The notes under the pieces were generated by a model. The model was not told the origin of the DNA and made no database searches. It was given only the letters and a program-made list of their open reading frames with translations. Positions 7,700 through 15,843 of a DNA stretch of 41,771 nt are shown here, piece by piece; position 1 is the stretch's first letter, and the number at the start of each line of letters is the position of its first letter. Made by a program: the position numbers and the translations under genes. The stretch is taken from the NCBI GenBank assembly GCA_038244055.1, contig JBBRTW010000006.1:1-41771 (forward strand), given 5' to 3'. This DNA comes from DASPKW01 sp038244055 (lineage in GTDB: Bacteria > Planctomycetota > Phycisphaerae > Tepidisphaerales > Tepidisphaeraceae).

Positions 7700-8905
7700 C
7701 TACGCGGCCGGTGCGGCGGGCTCGGCGACCTTGTTGGGTCGGCCCATGATGACCAGCCACTTGAAGTGGGAGGCCAGGGCGGTCCAGAAGGAGCGATGCG
7801 CCGTGTAGCGGACGCCGAACTCGCTGGCGGTTTCGGCCACGACCTTGGACAGGGCCGGGTAGTGGATGTGGCAGATCTTGTGGAAAAGGTGGTGCTCGAT
7901 CTGGAAATTGAGCCCGCCGCAGAACCAGCCGAGGATGCGGTTGTCACCGGCGAAGTCGACGGTGGTTTGAACCTGGTGAACGGCCCATTCCGCCTGAATG
8001 CGTTTGCCGCCGCTGGCCATCGTTTCCGGCACGGGGAAATCGGCCTCAACCACGCAATGTGCGAGCTGAAAGACGATGCTCAGCACCACGCCGCTCACGA
8101 AGGCGGCCAGCGCGTAAACACCCAGCGCGGCCCAGACACCGTGGAACATGATCGGCAGAACGAACGCGAGCGTGAAGAAAACGACTTTGCCGGAGATGAA
8201 GACGATCAGGTCCTTCCCCTTGGGGCGGGGAATTTTCTGAGCGCCGATGCGGCCTTTGGCGAGTTGATAAAAATCATCGAACAAATGCCACTTGATCGCC
8301 AGGAACCCATAGAGCAGCCATAGGTAGATGCCCTGGAAGCGGTGGAACCAGTAGTGGGGCTGCTCGGGCGAGAGCCGGCCGAGTGCGCCCAGGTTGATGT
8401 CGTCATCGTGGCCGTTGATGTTGGTGTAGGTGTGGTGAATGGAGTTGTGCTTCCAGTCCCACATGTAGGAGCTGCCACCCATGAGGTCGAGGGTCATGGC
8501 CATGGTCTTGTTGATCCAGCCGTGGCGGGAGTAGGCCTTGTGGCCGGCATCGTGCTGGATGTTGAAGCCGATGGCGGAGATGGACAGGCCCAGCAGGATC
8601 GCCAGGGGAACGATCAGCCACCAGGCGGTGACGACCCACATTAAAAGGATGTAGGTGGCCGCGAACCAGAGCATGATCGTGGCGGTCTTGAAGTACATCT
8701 GCGGGCAGTCGCGGCGGCTGCGGCCGGTCGTTTCGAAGTAGGCATCGACGCGCTTGCGCAGTTCGCGCAGGAAGCGATCGCTGCCGTTGAATTTGAGTTT
8801 CTGCGTATGCGCCAGCGGGGAGGTGGGCGCAACGGGTTCGGGAGTCACGGGCGCGGGAGCATCCGGCAGGGGGGAGAGCGATGTTGTTTCAGACAAAGGT
8901 GTCAT
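7700..8905 (-). CDS. Membrane fatty acid desaturase (acyl-CoA/acyl-lipid type)
   Basis: A 401-residue di-iron membrane desaturase. The three histidine boxes are visible: HDAGH, HNSIHH and QIEHH, the last in the spaced QxxHH form typical of front-end/linoleoyl-CoA and DesA3-like enzymes. Hydrophobic stretches flank them (ATIMLWFAATYILLMWVV; VVFFTLAFVLPIMFHGVWAAL), consistent with four or more membrane spans. It would introduce a cis double bond into an acyl chain using O2 and electrons from a ferredoxin or similar donor; there is no fused cytochrome b5 domain. I start at 8905 (MTPLSETTS), preceded by a Pro-rich tail and a weak GGA. The spacer upstream contains repeated ACAATCG-like words that may be operators. 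Confidence 0.95.
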   Translation of the reverse strand: MTPLSETTSLSPLPDAPAPVTPEPVAPTSPLAHTQKLKFNGSDRFLRELRKRVDAYFETTGRSRRDCPQMYFKTATIMLWFAATYILLMWVVTAWWLIVPLAILLGLSISAIGFNIQHDAGHKAYSRHGWINKTMAMTLDLMGGSSYMWDWKHNSIHHTYTNINGHDDDINLGALGRLSPEQPHYWFHRFQGIYLWLLYGFLAIKWHLFDDFYQLAKGRIGAQKIPRPKGKDLIVFISGKVVFFTLAFVLPIMFHGVWAALGVYALAAFVSGVVLSIVFQLAHCVVEADFPVPETMASGGKRIQAEWAVHQVQTTVDFAGDNRILGWFCGGLNFQIEHHLFHKICHIHYPALSKVVAETASEFGVRYTAHRSFWTALASHFKWLVIMGRPNKVAEPAAPAA

Positions 8906-9051
8906 TGGATCCGATTCCGAAAAGTGGAATGAGCTTCGAGCGGTCTGACCACCCGAGAGGGAGGGACCGGAGAAGAACATGAGATAGATGGTGTATCGGG
9001 AAAAACCTAAAGAATCCACCGCAAAGAAGAGGCTATTTTGCGGGCCGCTTA

Positions 9052-9224
9052 ATTATAGGGGATCGGCCGGCTGCGTACAGGGAGGAAATCGACAAATCGT
9101 TCACACGAGTGGGACAATCGATTTTCTACCGAACAATCGGGGTCCGGCGATGAACTTTGCGGTCGTAAAACAACCCATCCGCTTCCACAAACACATCGAC
9201 ATTCATCAACGATTGTCGATTTGT
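9052..9224. promoter_or_regulatory. Candidate regulatory region of the desaturase with repeated ACAATCG words
   Basis: The 8906-9271 spacer has no gene. On the minus strand TATAAT occurs at 9057-9052, oriented toward the desaturase, but no good -35 was found at 16-18 bp. The words ACAAATCG/ACAATCG recur: AAATCGACAAATCG at 9086-9099, GACAATCG at 9113-9120, ACAATCG at 9133-9139, and an inverted copy CGATTGTCGATTTGT at 9210-9224. Clustering and inversion suggest transcription-factor sites; the factor is unknown. Confidence 0.4.
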
Positions 9225-9271
9225 GAAAGTGGCAGCGGATGAGTCGGTTTTTGATTCGGGAGCGAGAAGTT

Positions 9272-10321
9272 TTATTTCGCGGCCACCTGTTTGGGATCGG
9301 CCTCGGGCGTCACTTCCTTGATGTTCGGAGTCACATCGACCTCGACCTGGCCGGTGATCCAGCTCAATGCGCCGACGACGAGGTTCTCGAATTCCGGGCG
9401 CTGCCAGACATCTTCGCGATGGCCCATCGAGGTGTAGAACACCCGGCCTTTACCATGCATGCGGGCCCAGGTTTCAGGGAAGGGCTTGCGCTGGTACATC
9501 GCGCCGGTCATCTTGCCGGGGTCCTGCACGAGGACGACGTGGAGGTCGGGGGCGAAGTTTTTGAGGGCGTACCATTCTTCCTGGAAGCTGGCGTTGTCGT
9601 AGGCCGATGCGCCGGGGAATTTGGGATCGACGCACTTGAGAATGGCCGGCTGCTGCGCGCCGTGAACGATGAACTCGCCGCCGATCATGGAGATGAAGGG
9701 GTCGAAAGCATCCTTGCCCGCATCGCTGACATCGCGGATGAGTTCGCCGACCTGGTGCTTGGCGCTGTGGAAGGTATCGGTGGAGGAGTGGAAAGCGATG
9801 AAGCCCTTGCCGGCCTTGATGGCATCGAGGAAGGCGGTCTTGCCGGCCTCGCCCATGCCCTGCTCTTTCCACAGGAGCTCGCCCTTTTCCATGATGACCT
9901 TGCCCTTGTCATCCTTGAGGGGTTTGCCATCGGGGCCTTTTTTCGGCGAGGATTTGTACTTGTCGGAATCCTTGGTGAGATCGCCGGTGGTGTAGAAGGC
10001 GATCGCATCGAATTTGGCGAGGTTCTCGGGAGTGAACTGCGTTCCATCCTTGGTGCAGACGACTTCGAAACCATGCTTGGCGCCAATGTCGGTGAGGTAC
10101 TGCTCGGCGAAGGAGAGCTTGGTGGGGTTGTCGGAGGGGCGGGTGATGGCGCTGTGCTGGAAGCCGCTGGATTTGGTGAGAAAGAGGACGCGTTTTTTCG
10201 GAGCGTCGGCCGCGCTGGCCAGGCGGGATGCCAGGGGCGAGAGGAGCCCGCCGGCGGTGAGGAGGCCGGCGAATTTCAAAACGTCACGGCGATTCATATC
10301 GCGGGGATTCATATCACGCAT
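9272..10321 (-). CDS. ThuA-domain protein with Tat signal
   Basis: A 349-residue exported protein. The N-terminus MRDMNPRDMNRRDVLKFAG carries a twin-arginine motif (NRRDVLKF) followed by a hydrophobic stretch and ASAADAPKK, a likely cleavage region. The body is a ThuA-like (trehalose-utilisation, class I glutamine-amidotransferase-like) domain: RVLFLTKSSGFQHSA, FDAIAFYTTGDL, GFIAFHSSTDTFH, GKGRVFYTSMGHREDVW. Related proteins act in carbohydrate metabolism and are very common in Planctomycetota. The specific reaction is unknown here. I chose 10321 as start because GGAG lies seven bases upstream; in-frame ATGs at 10312 and 10297 also keep the Tat motif. Confidence 0.9.
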   Translation of the reverse strand: MRDMNPRDMNRRDVLKFAGLLTAGGLLSPLASRLASAADAPKKRVLFLTKSSGFQHSAITRPSDNPTKLSFAEQYLTDIGAKHGFEVVCTKDGTQFTPENLAKFDAIAFYTTGDLTKDSDKYKSSPKKGPDGKPLKDDKGKVIMEKGELLWKEQGMGEAGKTAFLDAIKAGKGFIAFHSSTDTFHSAKHQVGELIRDVSDAGKDAFDPFISMIGGEFIVHGAQQPAILKCVDPKFPGASAYDNASFQEEWYALKNFAPDLHVVLVQDPGKMTGAMYQRKPFPETWARMHGKGRVFYTSMGHREDVWQRPEFENLVVGALSWITGQVEVDVTPNIKEVTPEADPKQVAAK

Positions 10322-10698
10322 GCGAGGCTCCGGGGTTGGTGAAGGTGGGCCGATCGGGAATTTCCGGCAGACTCCGGCCGGCCGATCGATGCAACCACGA
10401 TGGGGATATTCTACCGTCAGGCGCGGGGGAGAGAAGGGGCGCCGCGGCGTTCGGGGCGGGCGGCGGGGTGTAAGCATCCCTGGGAGGGGTGATGGGGGGC
10501 GGGGCATTTTTAGAATGGGTTCATCATTTGCGATGGGGCGGGGCGTGGTCGCGCGTAATGCGCGGGCGGCGCGACGATGCAAGCGACTTCGGGGCTGGGT
10601 CGGCGAGGAATGCGATTTGATTTGGGTGAGCGGTAAACGGAATTCGTACGGGCGGGACGACGGTGTCACGGGGGCGCGTGGGTTCCCATGGTGAGGCC
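10322..10698. other. G-rich intergenic spacer
   Basis: A 377-bp spacer with no gene. Between about 10420 and 10510 the plus strand is dense in G runs of three to six, so it might form a G-quadruplex, but nothing else supports a function. No clear terminator or promoter is visible. Confidence 0.35.
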
Positions 10699-11517
10699 TT
10701 AGAAACCGCGGATGACATAGAACCAGATGAACAGCCCGCAGCCGATGACGCCGCAGATCATGCCGGCGATGGCCATCCCGCGCCCGCCGCCTTCAGCGCC
10801 GGATTTGGAGACCTGATTGTAGCCGATGATCCCGAAAATAACGGCCAGCAGGGGGGTGATGACGGTGCAGAAAACCGGCAGGCCGATGATTCCTAGAACG
10901 AGGCTGGCGACGCAGAAGCCATTGGAGGTGCCGGCCGCTTCGAGGGTGGTGCCTTCCATCGTGAAGGGCATGCCGCAGGCTTTGCAGTTGTTGGTGGTGA
11001 TGGCCGACAGGCCCCGGCAGCGCGGGCACTGGATGAACTGCTTGCCATCTTTCTGGCGCAAAATGGCCGGGGCGCGCTCGCCGGCGGCGGCGTAGGCATG
11101 GACGGGGTGCGGGTCCTGCTTGATGATCTGGCGGGTCTTGGGGTCGATCAGCCGGCCGTAGCGGTCGAGGATGGGGATGGTAATGTTATTGCCGCAGGTG
11201 GGGCACTGGCCTTCCTGGGCAGCCATGGCTTCGGTGGCTTCGAGGCGCGAGGCGCAGTAACCGCAGTTGAAGCCATAGCGCCGGCCGCCCCCGCCGCGAA
11301 AGCCGGCCATCTGCTGGAAAGTCCCGAATTGCTGCTGCGGAGGGGGCGCGTAGGCTCCCGATCCAGCAACGGCTCCAGCCCCCACAGTCTGCATCTGCGG
11401 GGAAGACGCCGGCACCCGCAGCGTGGTCGAGCAGGTAGGGCACCGGACCAATGAGCCGGCCTGCACATCATCAGCCTGTAACGGCGTCTGGCATACGTGG
11501 CACGGGAAGATAATCAT
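10699..11517 (-). CDS. Zinc-ribbon protein with DUF4190-like membrane domain
   Basis: A 272-residue protein with three zinc-ribbon-like cysteine sets: FPCHVCQTP with RCPTCSTT (residues about 6-35), FNCGYCASR with QCPTCGNN (about 84-109), and QCPRCRGL with NCKACGMP (about 164-182). The C-terminal 70 residues are hydrophobic (FCVASLVLGIIGLPVFCTVITPLLAVIFGIIGY, then MAIAGMICGVIGCGLFIWFYV), matching DUF4190-like two-helix membrane domains. A Pro/Gln-rich linker joins the first two ribbons. Such N-ribbon membrane proteins are common in Planctomycetota and have no assigned function. Confidence 0.75.
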   Translation of the reverse strand: MIIFPCHVCQTPLQADDVQAGSLVRCPTCSTTLRVPASSPQMQTVGAGAVAGSGAYAPPPQQQFGTFQQMAGFRGGGGRRYGFNCGYCASRLEATEAMAAQEGQCPTCGNNITIPILDRYGRLIDPKTRQIIKQDPHPVHAYAAAGERAPAILRQKDGKQFIQCPRCRGLSAITTNNCKACGMPFTMEGTTLEAAGTSNGFCVASLVLGIIGLPVFCTVITPLLAVIFGIIGYNQVSKSGAEGGGRGMAIAGMICGVIGCGLFIWFYVIRGF

Positions 11518-11590
11518 TGACGGACCCTAGTATAACCGGACAACACGGTTTTCAATCAGGGAGATTTTGGAGATAATAGCTTGGGAAGCT

Positions 11591-11618
11591 GCGAGTTGCG
11601 AGCGACGGGTTGCAAGAA
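11591..11618. repeat. Degenerate heptanucleotide repeat (GCGAGTT)
   Basis: Units GCGAGTT, GCGAGCG, ACGGGTT, GCAAGAA in 7-nt register in the ffh upstream region, with another CGCGAGTTGG at about 11625. The word matches the array at 31944-32054 between rplI and ssb. Confidence 0.6.
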
Positions 11619-11676
11619 GAAGCCGCGAGTTGGCCAGATTTAACGTCCGTGGCGTCCAAATTAAAAGCGAGATTTC

Positions 11677-13146
11677 ATGTTTGATGCTTTAACCAACAAG
11701 TTCAGCGATGTATTTCGTTCCCTGACCGGCCGGGGCCGGATCTCGGAGGAGAATGTCCGCGAATCGATGCGGGAGGTGCGGACGGCGTTGCTGGAGGCGG
11801 ATGTCAACTTCAAGGTGGTCAAGGACTTCACGGATGCCGTGATCGCCAAGGCGATGGGCGAGGAGGTCATCAAGAGCCTCAAGCCCGGCGAGTTGATGAT
11901 CAAGATCGTGTACGATGAGCTGGTCAATTTAATGGGGCCGGTGGACACGCGGATCTACTTCGTCACTCCCGGGCCGACCATCATCATGATGTGCGGCCTG
12001 CAAGGCTCGGGCAAAACCACCACCTGCGGCAAGCTCGCAAAATTCCTGGTGAGCAAGGGGCATCACCCGCTCCTGGCGGCCGCCGATTTGCAGCGCCCGG
12101 CGGCCGTCGAGCAGTTGCGGCAGGTGGGTGAGCAGGTGGGCGTTCCTGTTTATACCGATGATTCGAAAATCGCCCCGCATGGCCAGGTGGCGCGCGGGGC
12201 GGCCGTTTCGGTCTGCCGGGCAGCCATCAATCAAGCGAAAGCGCAGGGGCAGGATGTGGTCATCCTCGATACCGCCGGCCGGCTGCACATCGACGATGAG
12301 CTGATGGGGGAACTCAAGGAAATCAACGGCCAGCTCAAGCCGCATCAGATTTACCTGGTGCTCGATGCGATGTCCGGCCAGGATGCGGTGAACAGCGCCA
12401 AGGCGTTCAACGAGCAACTGGAGCTCGATGGGCTGATCCTGACGAAACTGGATTCCGATACCCGCGGCGGCGCGCTGCTGAGCGCGAAAGTCATCACCGG
12501 CAAGCCGGTCAAATTCCTGGGCGTGGGCGAGAAATTCGACGCGCTGCAGGAATTCCGCCCCGAAGGCATGGCCCAGCGCATTCTGGGCATGGGCGACATG
12601 CTGGCCCTGGTCGAGAAGGCCCAGGAATCGTTCGACCAGGAGAAGGCGGCCGAACTCCAGAAGAAAATGGAGAAGGGGAGTTTTTCGCTGGAAGATTTCA
12701 TGGCCCAGATGGGCCAGGTCAACAAGATGGGTCCCCTGGGCGGGATCATGAAACTGATCCCCGGCATGGGCCAGATGATGAGCCAGATGAAGATGCAGGA
12801 AGGGGACATCGAAAAGCAGATGAAGCGAATGCGCGCGATGTACGATTCGATGAACAAGGACGAGCGGAAAAAGCCGGACATGATCGAGCACGGGCGTCGT
12901 AGGAGAATCGCCCGCGGCGCGGGCGTCGATACGCACGAGGTGAATCAGTTCATCAAGCAGTTCGAACAAAGTCGCGACATGATGCGGGCGGTCGGCTCGA
13001 TGGGCGTCATGGGCAAGTTCAAGCTGATGCGTGCCATGGCCAAGGGAGATTTGGCGGGCCTGGGAATGCCGGGCGGCCCGATGATCAAGACGAAGAAGAG
13101 CGGGTTCATGGAGAAGAAGGATCGGAATAAGAAGAAGAAACGATGA
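11677..13146 (+). CDS. ffh: Signal recognition particle GTPase Ffh
   Basis: A 489-residue SRP54 homologue that, with 4.5S RNA, binds signal sequences on the ribosome and docks at FtsY. The N domain begins MFDALTNKFSDVFRSLTGRG. The G domain has the Walker A motif GLQGSGKTTTCGKLA, DTAGRLHIDDEL (G3), TKLDSDTRGGALLS (G4) and the GVGEKFDALQEF closing motif. The M domain is methionine-rich (LGGIMKLIPGMGQMMSQMKM) and contains RRRRIARGAGV, the SRP RNA-binding loop. The C-terminus is Lys/Arg-rich. Only a weak Shine-Dalgarno (GCGAG) precedes the start. No ffs RNA gene was recognised in the window. Confidence 0.98.
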   Translation: MFDALTNKFSDVFRSLTGRGRISEENVRESMREVRTALLEADVNFKVVKDFTDAVIAKAMGEEVIKSLKPGELMIKIVYDELVNLMGPVDTRIYFVTPGPTIIMMCGLQGSGKTTTCGKLAKFLVSKGHHPLLAAADLQRPAAVEQLRQVGEQVGVPVYTDDSKIAPHGQVARGAAVSVCRAAINQAKAQGQDVVILDTAGRLHIDDELMGELKEINGQLKPHQIYLVLDAMSGQDAVNSAKAFNEQLELDGLILTKLDSDTRGGALLSAKVITGKPVKFLGVGEKFDALQEFRPEGMAQRILGMGDMLALVEKAQESFDQEKAAELQKKMEKGSFSLEDFMAQMGQVNKMGPLGGIMKLIPGMGQMMSQMKMQEGDIEKQMKRMRAMYDSMNKDERKKPDMIEHGRRRRIARGAGVDTHEVNQFIKQFEQSRDMMRAVGSMGVMGKFKLMRAMAKGDLAGLGMPGGPMIKTKKSGFMEKKDRNKKKKR

Positions 13147-13156
13147 TAATTCAGAA

Positions 13157-13402
13157 AATTCGCCACAGAGGCATTGAGGCACAGAGATCGGATGACGAAG
13201 GCGAGGATGGAGGGTAGAGGATAGAGGATAGAAAAAAACACATGGGGAAATGACGATAGGCTTCAACGGCGGAGCGGCGAAGTTGGACACCTTGATGTGA
13301 CCGAGAGAAGTCCGCCAACTCCTCCATTCGATTGTCTCATTCTCCCTTCACTCCACTTTGATTACTCTCTCTGACCTCCGTGCCTCGGTGTCTCTGTGGC
13401 GT
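13157..13402. repeat. Inverted CACAGAG repeats and GAGGATA heptads between ffh and recX
   Basis: CGCCACAGAG...TGAGGCACAGAG at 13161-13187 is matched by its reverse complement (CTCCGTGCCTCGGTG then TCTCTGTGGCG) at about 13375-13401. Between them lie 7-nt units GAGGGTA, GAGGATA, GAGGATA at 13210-13230. The same inverted-word architecture occurs at other spacers in the window. Confidence 0.8.
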
Positions 13403-13408
13403 ATCCTT

Positions 13409-14074
13409 ATGCCGCTCATCACCAAAATCATCCCCCAGAAGCGCCGCGAAAACCGGCGGAATATATTCCTCGACGGCGCATTCGCCTTCGGCCTGTCGGA
13501 CAATGTCGTCGCGCGATTCCGGCTTCGCGAAGGGATGACCCTGACCAATGAAGAAGTCGAGCGCCTCGCCGAAGGAGAGGTGCGGCAGGCGTGTCTGGAT
13601 GACGGGCTGAAATACCTGGGGATGCGCCTGCATAGCCAGGCCGAATTGCGGCGGAAACTCATGAAACGCGAATACGGCGGGCAGGTGGTCGAGGGTGTTC
13701 TCGCGGATCTGGTGCGGATGGGCTACGTCGACGATGCGCGATACGCCAGGGCCAAGGCCATGTCGGCCGCGGAGCACAAGCATCACGGCCGGCGGCGGGC
13801 TTTTGCCGAACTGATGAAGGCGGGGGTGAACGCGGACGTGGCCGAGAAGGCGCTGGATGAAGTGTATTCGGCGGAGGGTGTCGGCGCGGATCAACTTTCC
13901 ACCGCGCGCGAGCTGGCGCGGAAAAAGTTGGCCAGCCTGAAGAAACTCGATCCATTGGCCGCCAAGCGCCGGCTGGTGGGAATGCTGCAGAGACGGGGAT
14001 TCGATTACGAAACCATTCGGCCGATTGTGGATGAAATGCTGGGCACGAGGGATGAGGAAGGGCCGGCCGAGTGA
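13409..14074 (+). CDS. recX: RecX-family regulatory protein
   Basis: A 221-residue RecX homologue, which in other bacteria binds RecA filaments and modulates recombination and the SOS response. It has the three-helix repeat pattern: ACLDDGLKYLGMRLHSQAELRRKLMKREY, then VLADLVRMGYVDDARYARAKAM, then RRRAFAELMKAGVNADVAEKALDEVY, then RRLVGMLQRRGFDYETIRPIVDEML. The start at 13409 (MPLITKIIPQ) is preferred because the upstream part of the frame is translated from the intergenic CACAGAG repeat. recA is not adjacent, and no strong Shine-Dalgarno is visible. Confidence 0.88.
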   Translation: MPLITKIIPQKRRENRRNIFLDGAFAFGLSDNVVARFRLREGMTLTNEEVERLAEGEVRQACLDDGLKYLGMRLHSQAELRRKLMKREYGGQVVEGVLADLVRMGYVDDARYARAKAMSAAEHKHHGRRRAFAELMKAGVNADVAEKALDEVYSAEGVGADQLSTARELARKKLASLKKLDPLAAKRRLVGMLQRRGFDYETIRPIVDEMLGTRDEEGPAE

Positions 14075-14263
14075 TTTGCAGGTTGACCAGACGAAGGGAC
14101 CGCCGCCGGATGGTTGCCCGATTGACGATTTCCAGTCGGCGCGGTGGCAATCGCCTTCGAAATGCGTAGAATTCGCTCCTCGTTTCAGGCTGGTGCAGTG
14201 TCAGATATGCTGGTTAGAAGGTCGTCTGAAATGATGGGAAAGAGATCGACTGTTTGAAATTCT

Positions 14264-14337
14264 GTTCCCGTAGCTCAATTGGATAGAGCGTCGGCCTCCG
14301 AAGCCGAAGGTTATAGGTTCGACCCCTATCGGGAACG
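14264..14337 (+). tRNA. tRNA-Arg (CCG)
   Basis: A 74-nt cloverleaf. The acceptor arms are GTTCCCG and CGGGAAC with discriminator G. The D arm is AGCTCAATTGGATAGAGC and the anticodon stem TCGGC/GCCGA encloses loop CTCCGAA (anticodon CCG). The T arm is TATAGGTTCGACCCCTATC-like. CCA is not encoded. A truncated integrase gene starts 114 bp downstream, so this is a likely integration target. Confidence 0.97.
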
Positions 14338-14410
14338 TTTTGTAAACCCTGCCGGATGCTGAAGAAGCGTACCTTCCTGCGTCGGGAAGTGCGGCCTGAA
14401 AAACCGTTTC

Positions 14411-14430
14411 TCCTCAGTACATACTGAGGA
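14411..14430. promoter_or_regulatory. 20-bp palindrome upstream of the integrase
   Basis: TCCTCAGTA-CA-TACTGAGGA is a perfect 9-2-9 inverted repeat ending 21 bp before the integrase ATG. Its position suggests an operator for integrase autoregulation or an arm/core site. Neither role is shown. Confidence 0.6.
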
Positions 14431-14451
14431 ATTCGGATTGGAGGCTGCACC

Positions 14452-15438
14452 ATGTCCCATCTCCGCATCCCCAAAATGTCTCATCACAAGGCCAGCGATC
14501 AGGCCATCGTCCGGCTTACCGGGCGGGATTTCTACCTTGGCCCCTGGAAAAGCCAGGCCGCAAGGAACGAGTATGACCGGTTGATCGCCGAATGGCTGGC
14601 CGGCGGCCGCCGCAACGCCAGCGCCCACACCGACGGCATCGTCATCAGCGAAATGCTCGCGGCTTTCTGGGATCATGCCGAGAGTTATTACCGCCACCCC
14701 GATGGCACGCCAACCAGCGAAATCCATTGCCTGCGGGATGCCATCAAAATGCTCCGCCGGCTTTACGGTCATACGCCAGCGGCGCAGTTTGGCCCACTGG
14801 CGCTGAAGGCCGTTCGCCAGGCGATGATCGAGGCGGACTGGGGGCGCACCAACATCAACCGCCGAATTGGGCGCATCAAACGCGTATTCAAGTGGGCGAC
14901 GGAGAACGAACTAATCCCGCCCAGCGTCTTTCATGGATTGCAGGCGGTTTCAGGACTCAAGGCGGGTCGCAGCGATGCCCGCGAGACCCAGCCGGTCAAG
15001 CCCGTCCACGAAGTTCGCGTCGCCGAGGTGTTGCCGGGGGTCTCAAAGCAGGTGGCCGCCATGATCAAGTTGCAGCAGATCACGGGGATGCGGCCCGGTG
15101 AGGTCGGCATCATGAGAGGCGTCGACATCGACATTACCGGTAAGGTGTGGATCTACCGACCCGCCCGCCACAAGACCCAGTATCTGGATCATGAGCGGTT
15201 CGTCATCCTCGGTCCCAAGGCCCAGGACATAATCAAGGGACCCGCTCGCCGCATCGACCTAAGAGACTTGGTGCGATTTATGAGACAGAAGGGGAGAACT
15301 GACCGTAATGCTCCCGAACTGTCACGCGGCGACAATTGGGCCTGCGAAAGCTGTGGAGCAGACTTTTCCGGCCCCAGGCTCGGCAAATATGCCAAGTGCC
15401 AAGGGAACAAGATTGGCCCAGGAAAGCGCACGGCCTGA
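14452..15438 (+). pseudogene. Phage-type tyrosine recombinase/integrase, C-terminally truncated
   Basis: The frame encodes 328 residues starting after GGAGG-N7-ATG. The N-terminal part has the SAM-like core-binding region (LRDAIKMLRRLYGHT; INRRIGRIKRVFKWATENELIPPSVFHGL). The catalytic domain begins with LQQITGMRPGEVGIMRG, which holds the first catalytic Arg, and RPARHKTQYLDHERFVILGPKAQDII, which holds the conserved Lys. After that the sequence diverges (KGPARRIDLRDLVRF onwards). The HxxR box, the second His/Trp and the nucleophilic Tyr are all missing. About 190 bp of unrecognised sequence replaces them before a glycoside-hydrolase fragment. It is therefore almost certainly inactive. Position beside tRNA-Arg marks an old integration. 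Confidence 0.8.
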
Positions 15439-15655
15439 CGGTCTCGTTGAACCCCGCCGCCGCCGTGCGCCCCGATGGAGGCATTCTCCTGATTTACAAG
15501 GCCGTGCAGTACGTCGAGGGAAAGCCGATGGGCGGCCGGGTGCGCTACCGCGCGGCCCTGGCGGACCATCCCGAAGGCCCGTATGTGAAGACGCCGGGCC
15601 ATATCTTCGAGGCCGAAAACGATGACGGTAAAACCTGGATGCTCGCCGAACGCAT
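15430..15655 (+). pseudogene. Fragment of a glycoside hydrolase (GH43-like beta-propeller)
   Basis: In a frame different from the integrase, about 75 residues read as an internal piece of a secreted-type glycosidase: SLNPAAAVRPDGGILLIYKA, GGRVRYRAALADHPEGPYVK, FEAENDDGKTWMLAE. This pattern (NPA + display strand + TWMLAE) resembles five-bladed-propeller hydrolases annotated as GH43-like in Planctomycetota. No start, signal peptide, or rest of the propeller is present, and the frame runs into unrelated residues after WMLAE. It is gene debris from a recombination event. Confidence 0.5.
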
Positions 15656-15843
15656 TTGCGAAAAACATTTCAACCGATCGCTGCGCCGCTTGTGAATACA
15701 GACGATGATACGATCGGTGCGCGTTTCGCTGTGGTTGGCATTGCTGTGAGGCACGACCGCGAAGGATTGCAATGGCTTCTTAGGTCGACAGCGCCGGCGG
15801 GGAAGGTCCCATCCGCGATGCGGAGCGCGGGGGCGCATCGGCC

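Noticed and set aside
9239..10342. 367-codon open frame on the plus strand opposite the ThuA gene
   Set aside because: Antisense of a gene with a Tat signal and intact ThuA motifs; no independent evidence.
10420..10510. G-run-rich segment as a regulatory G-quadruplex
   Set aside because: Runs are irregular, the region is generally G-rich, and nothing around it points to a regulated gene.
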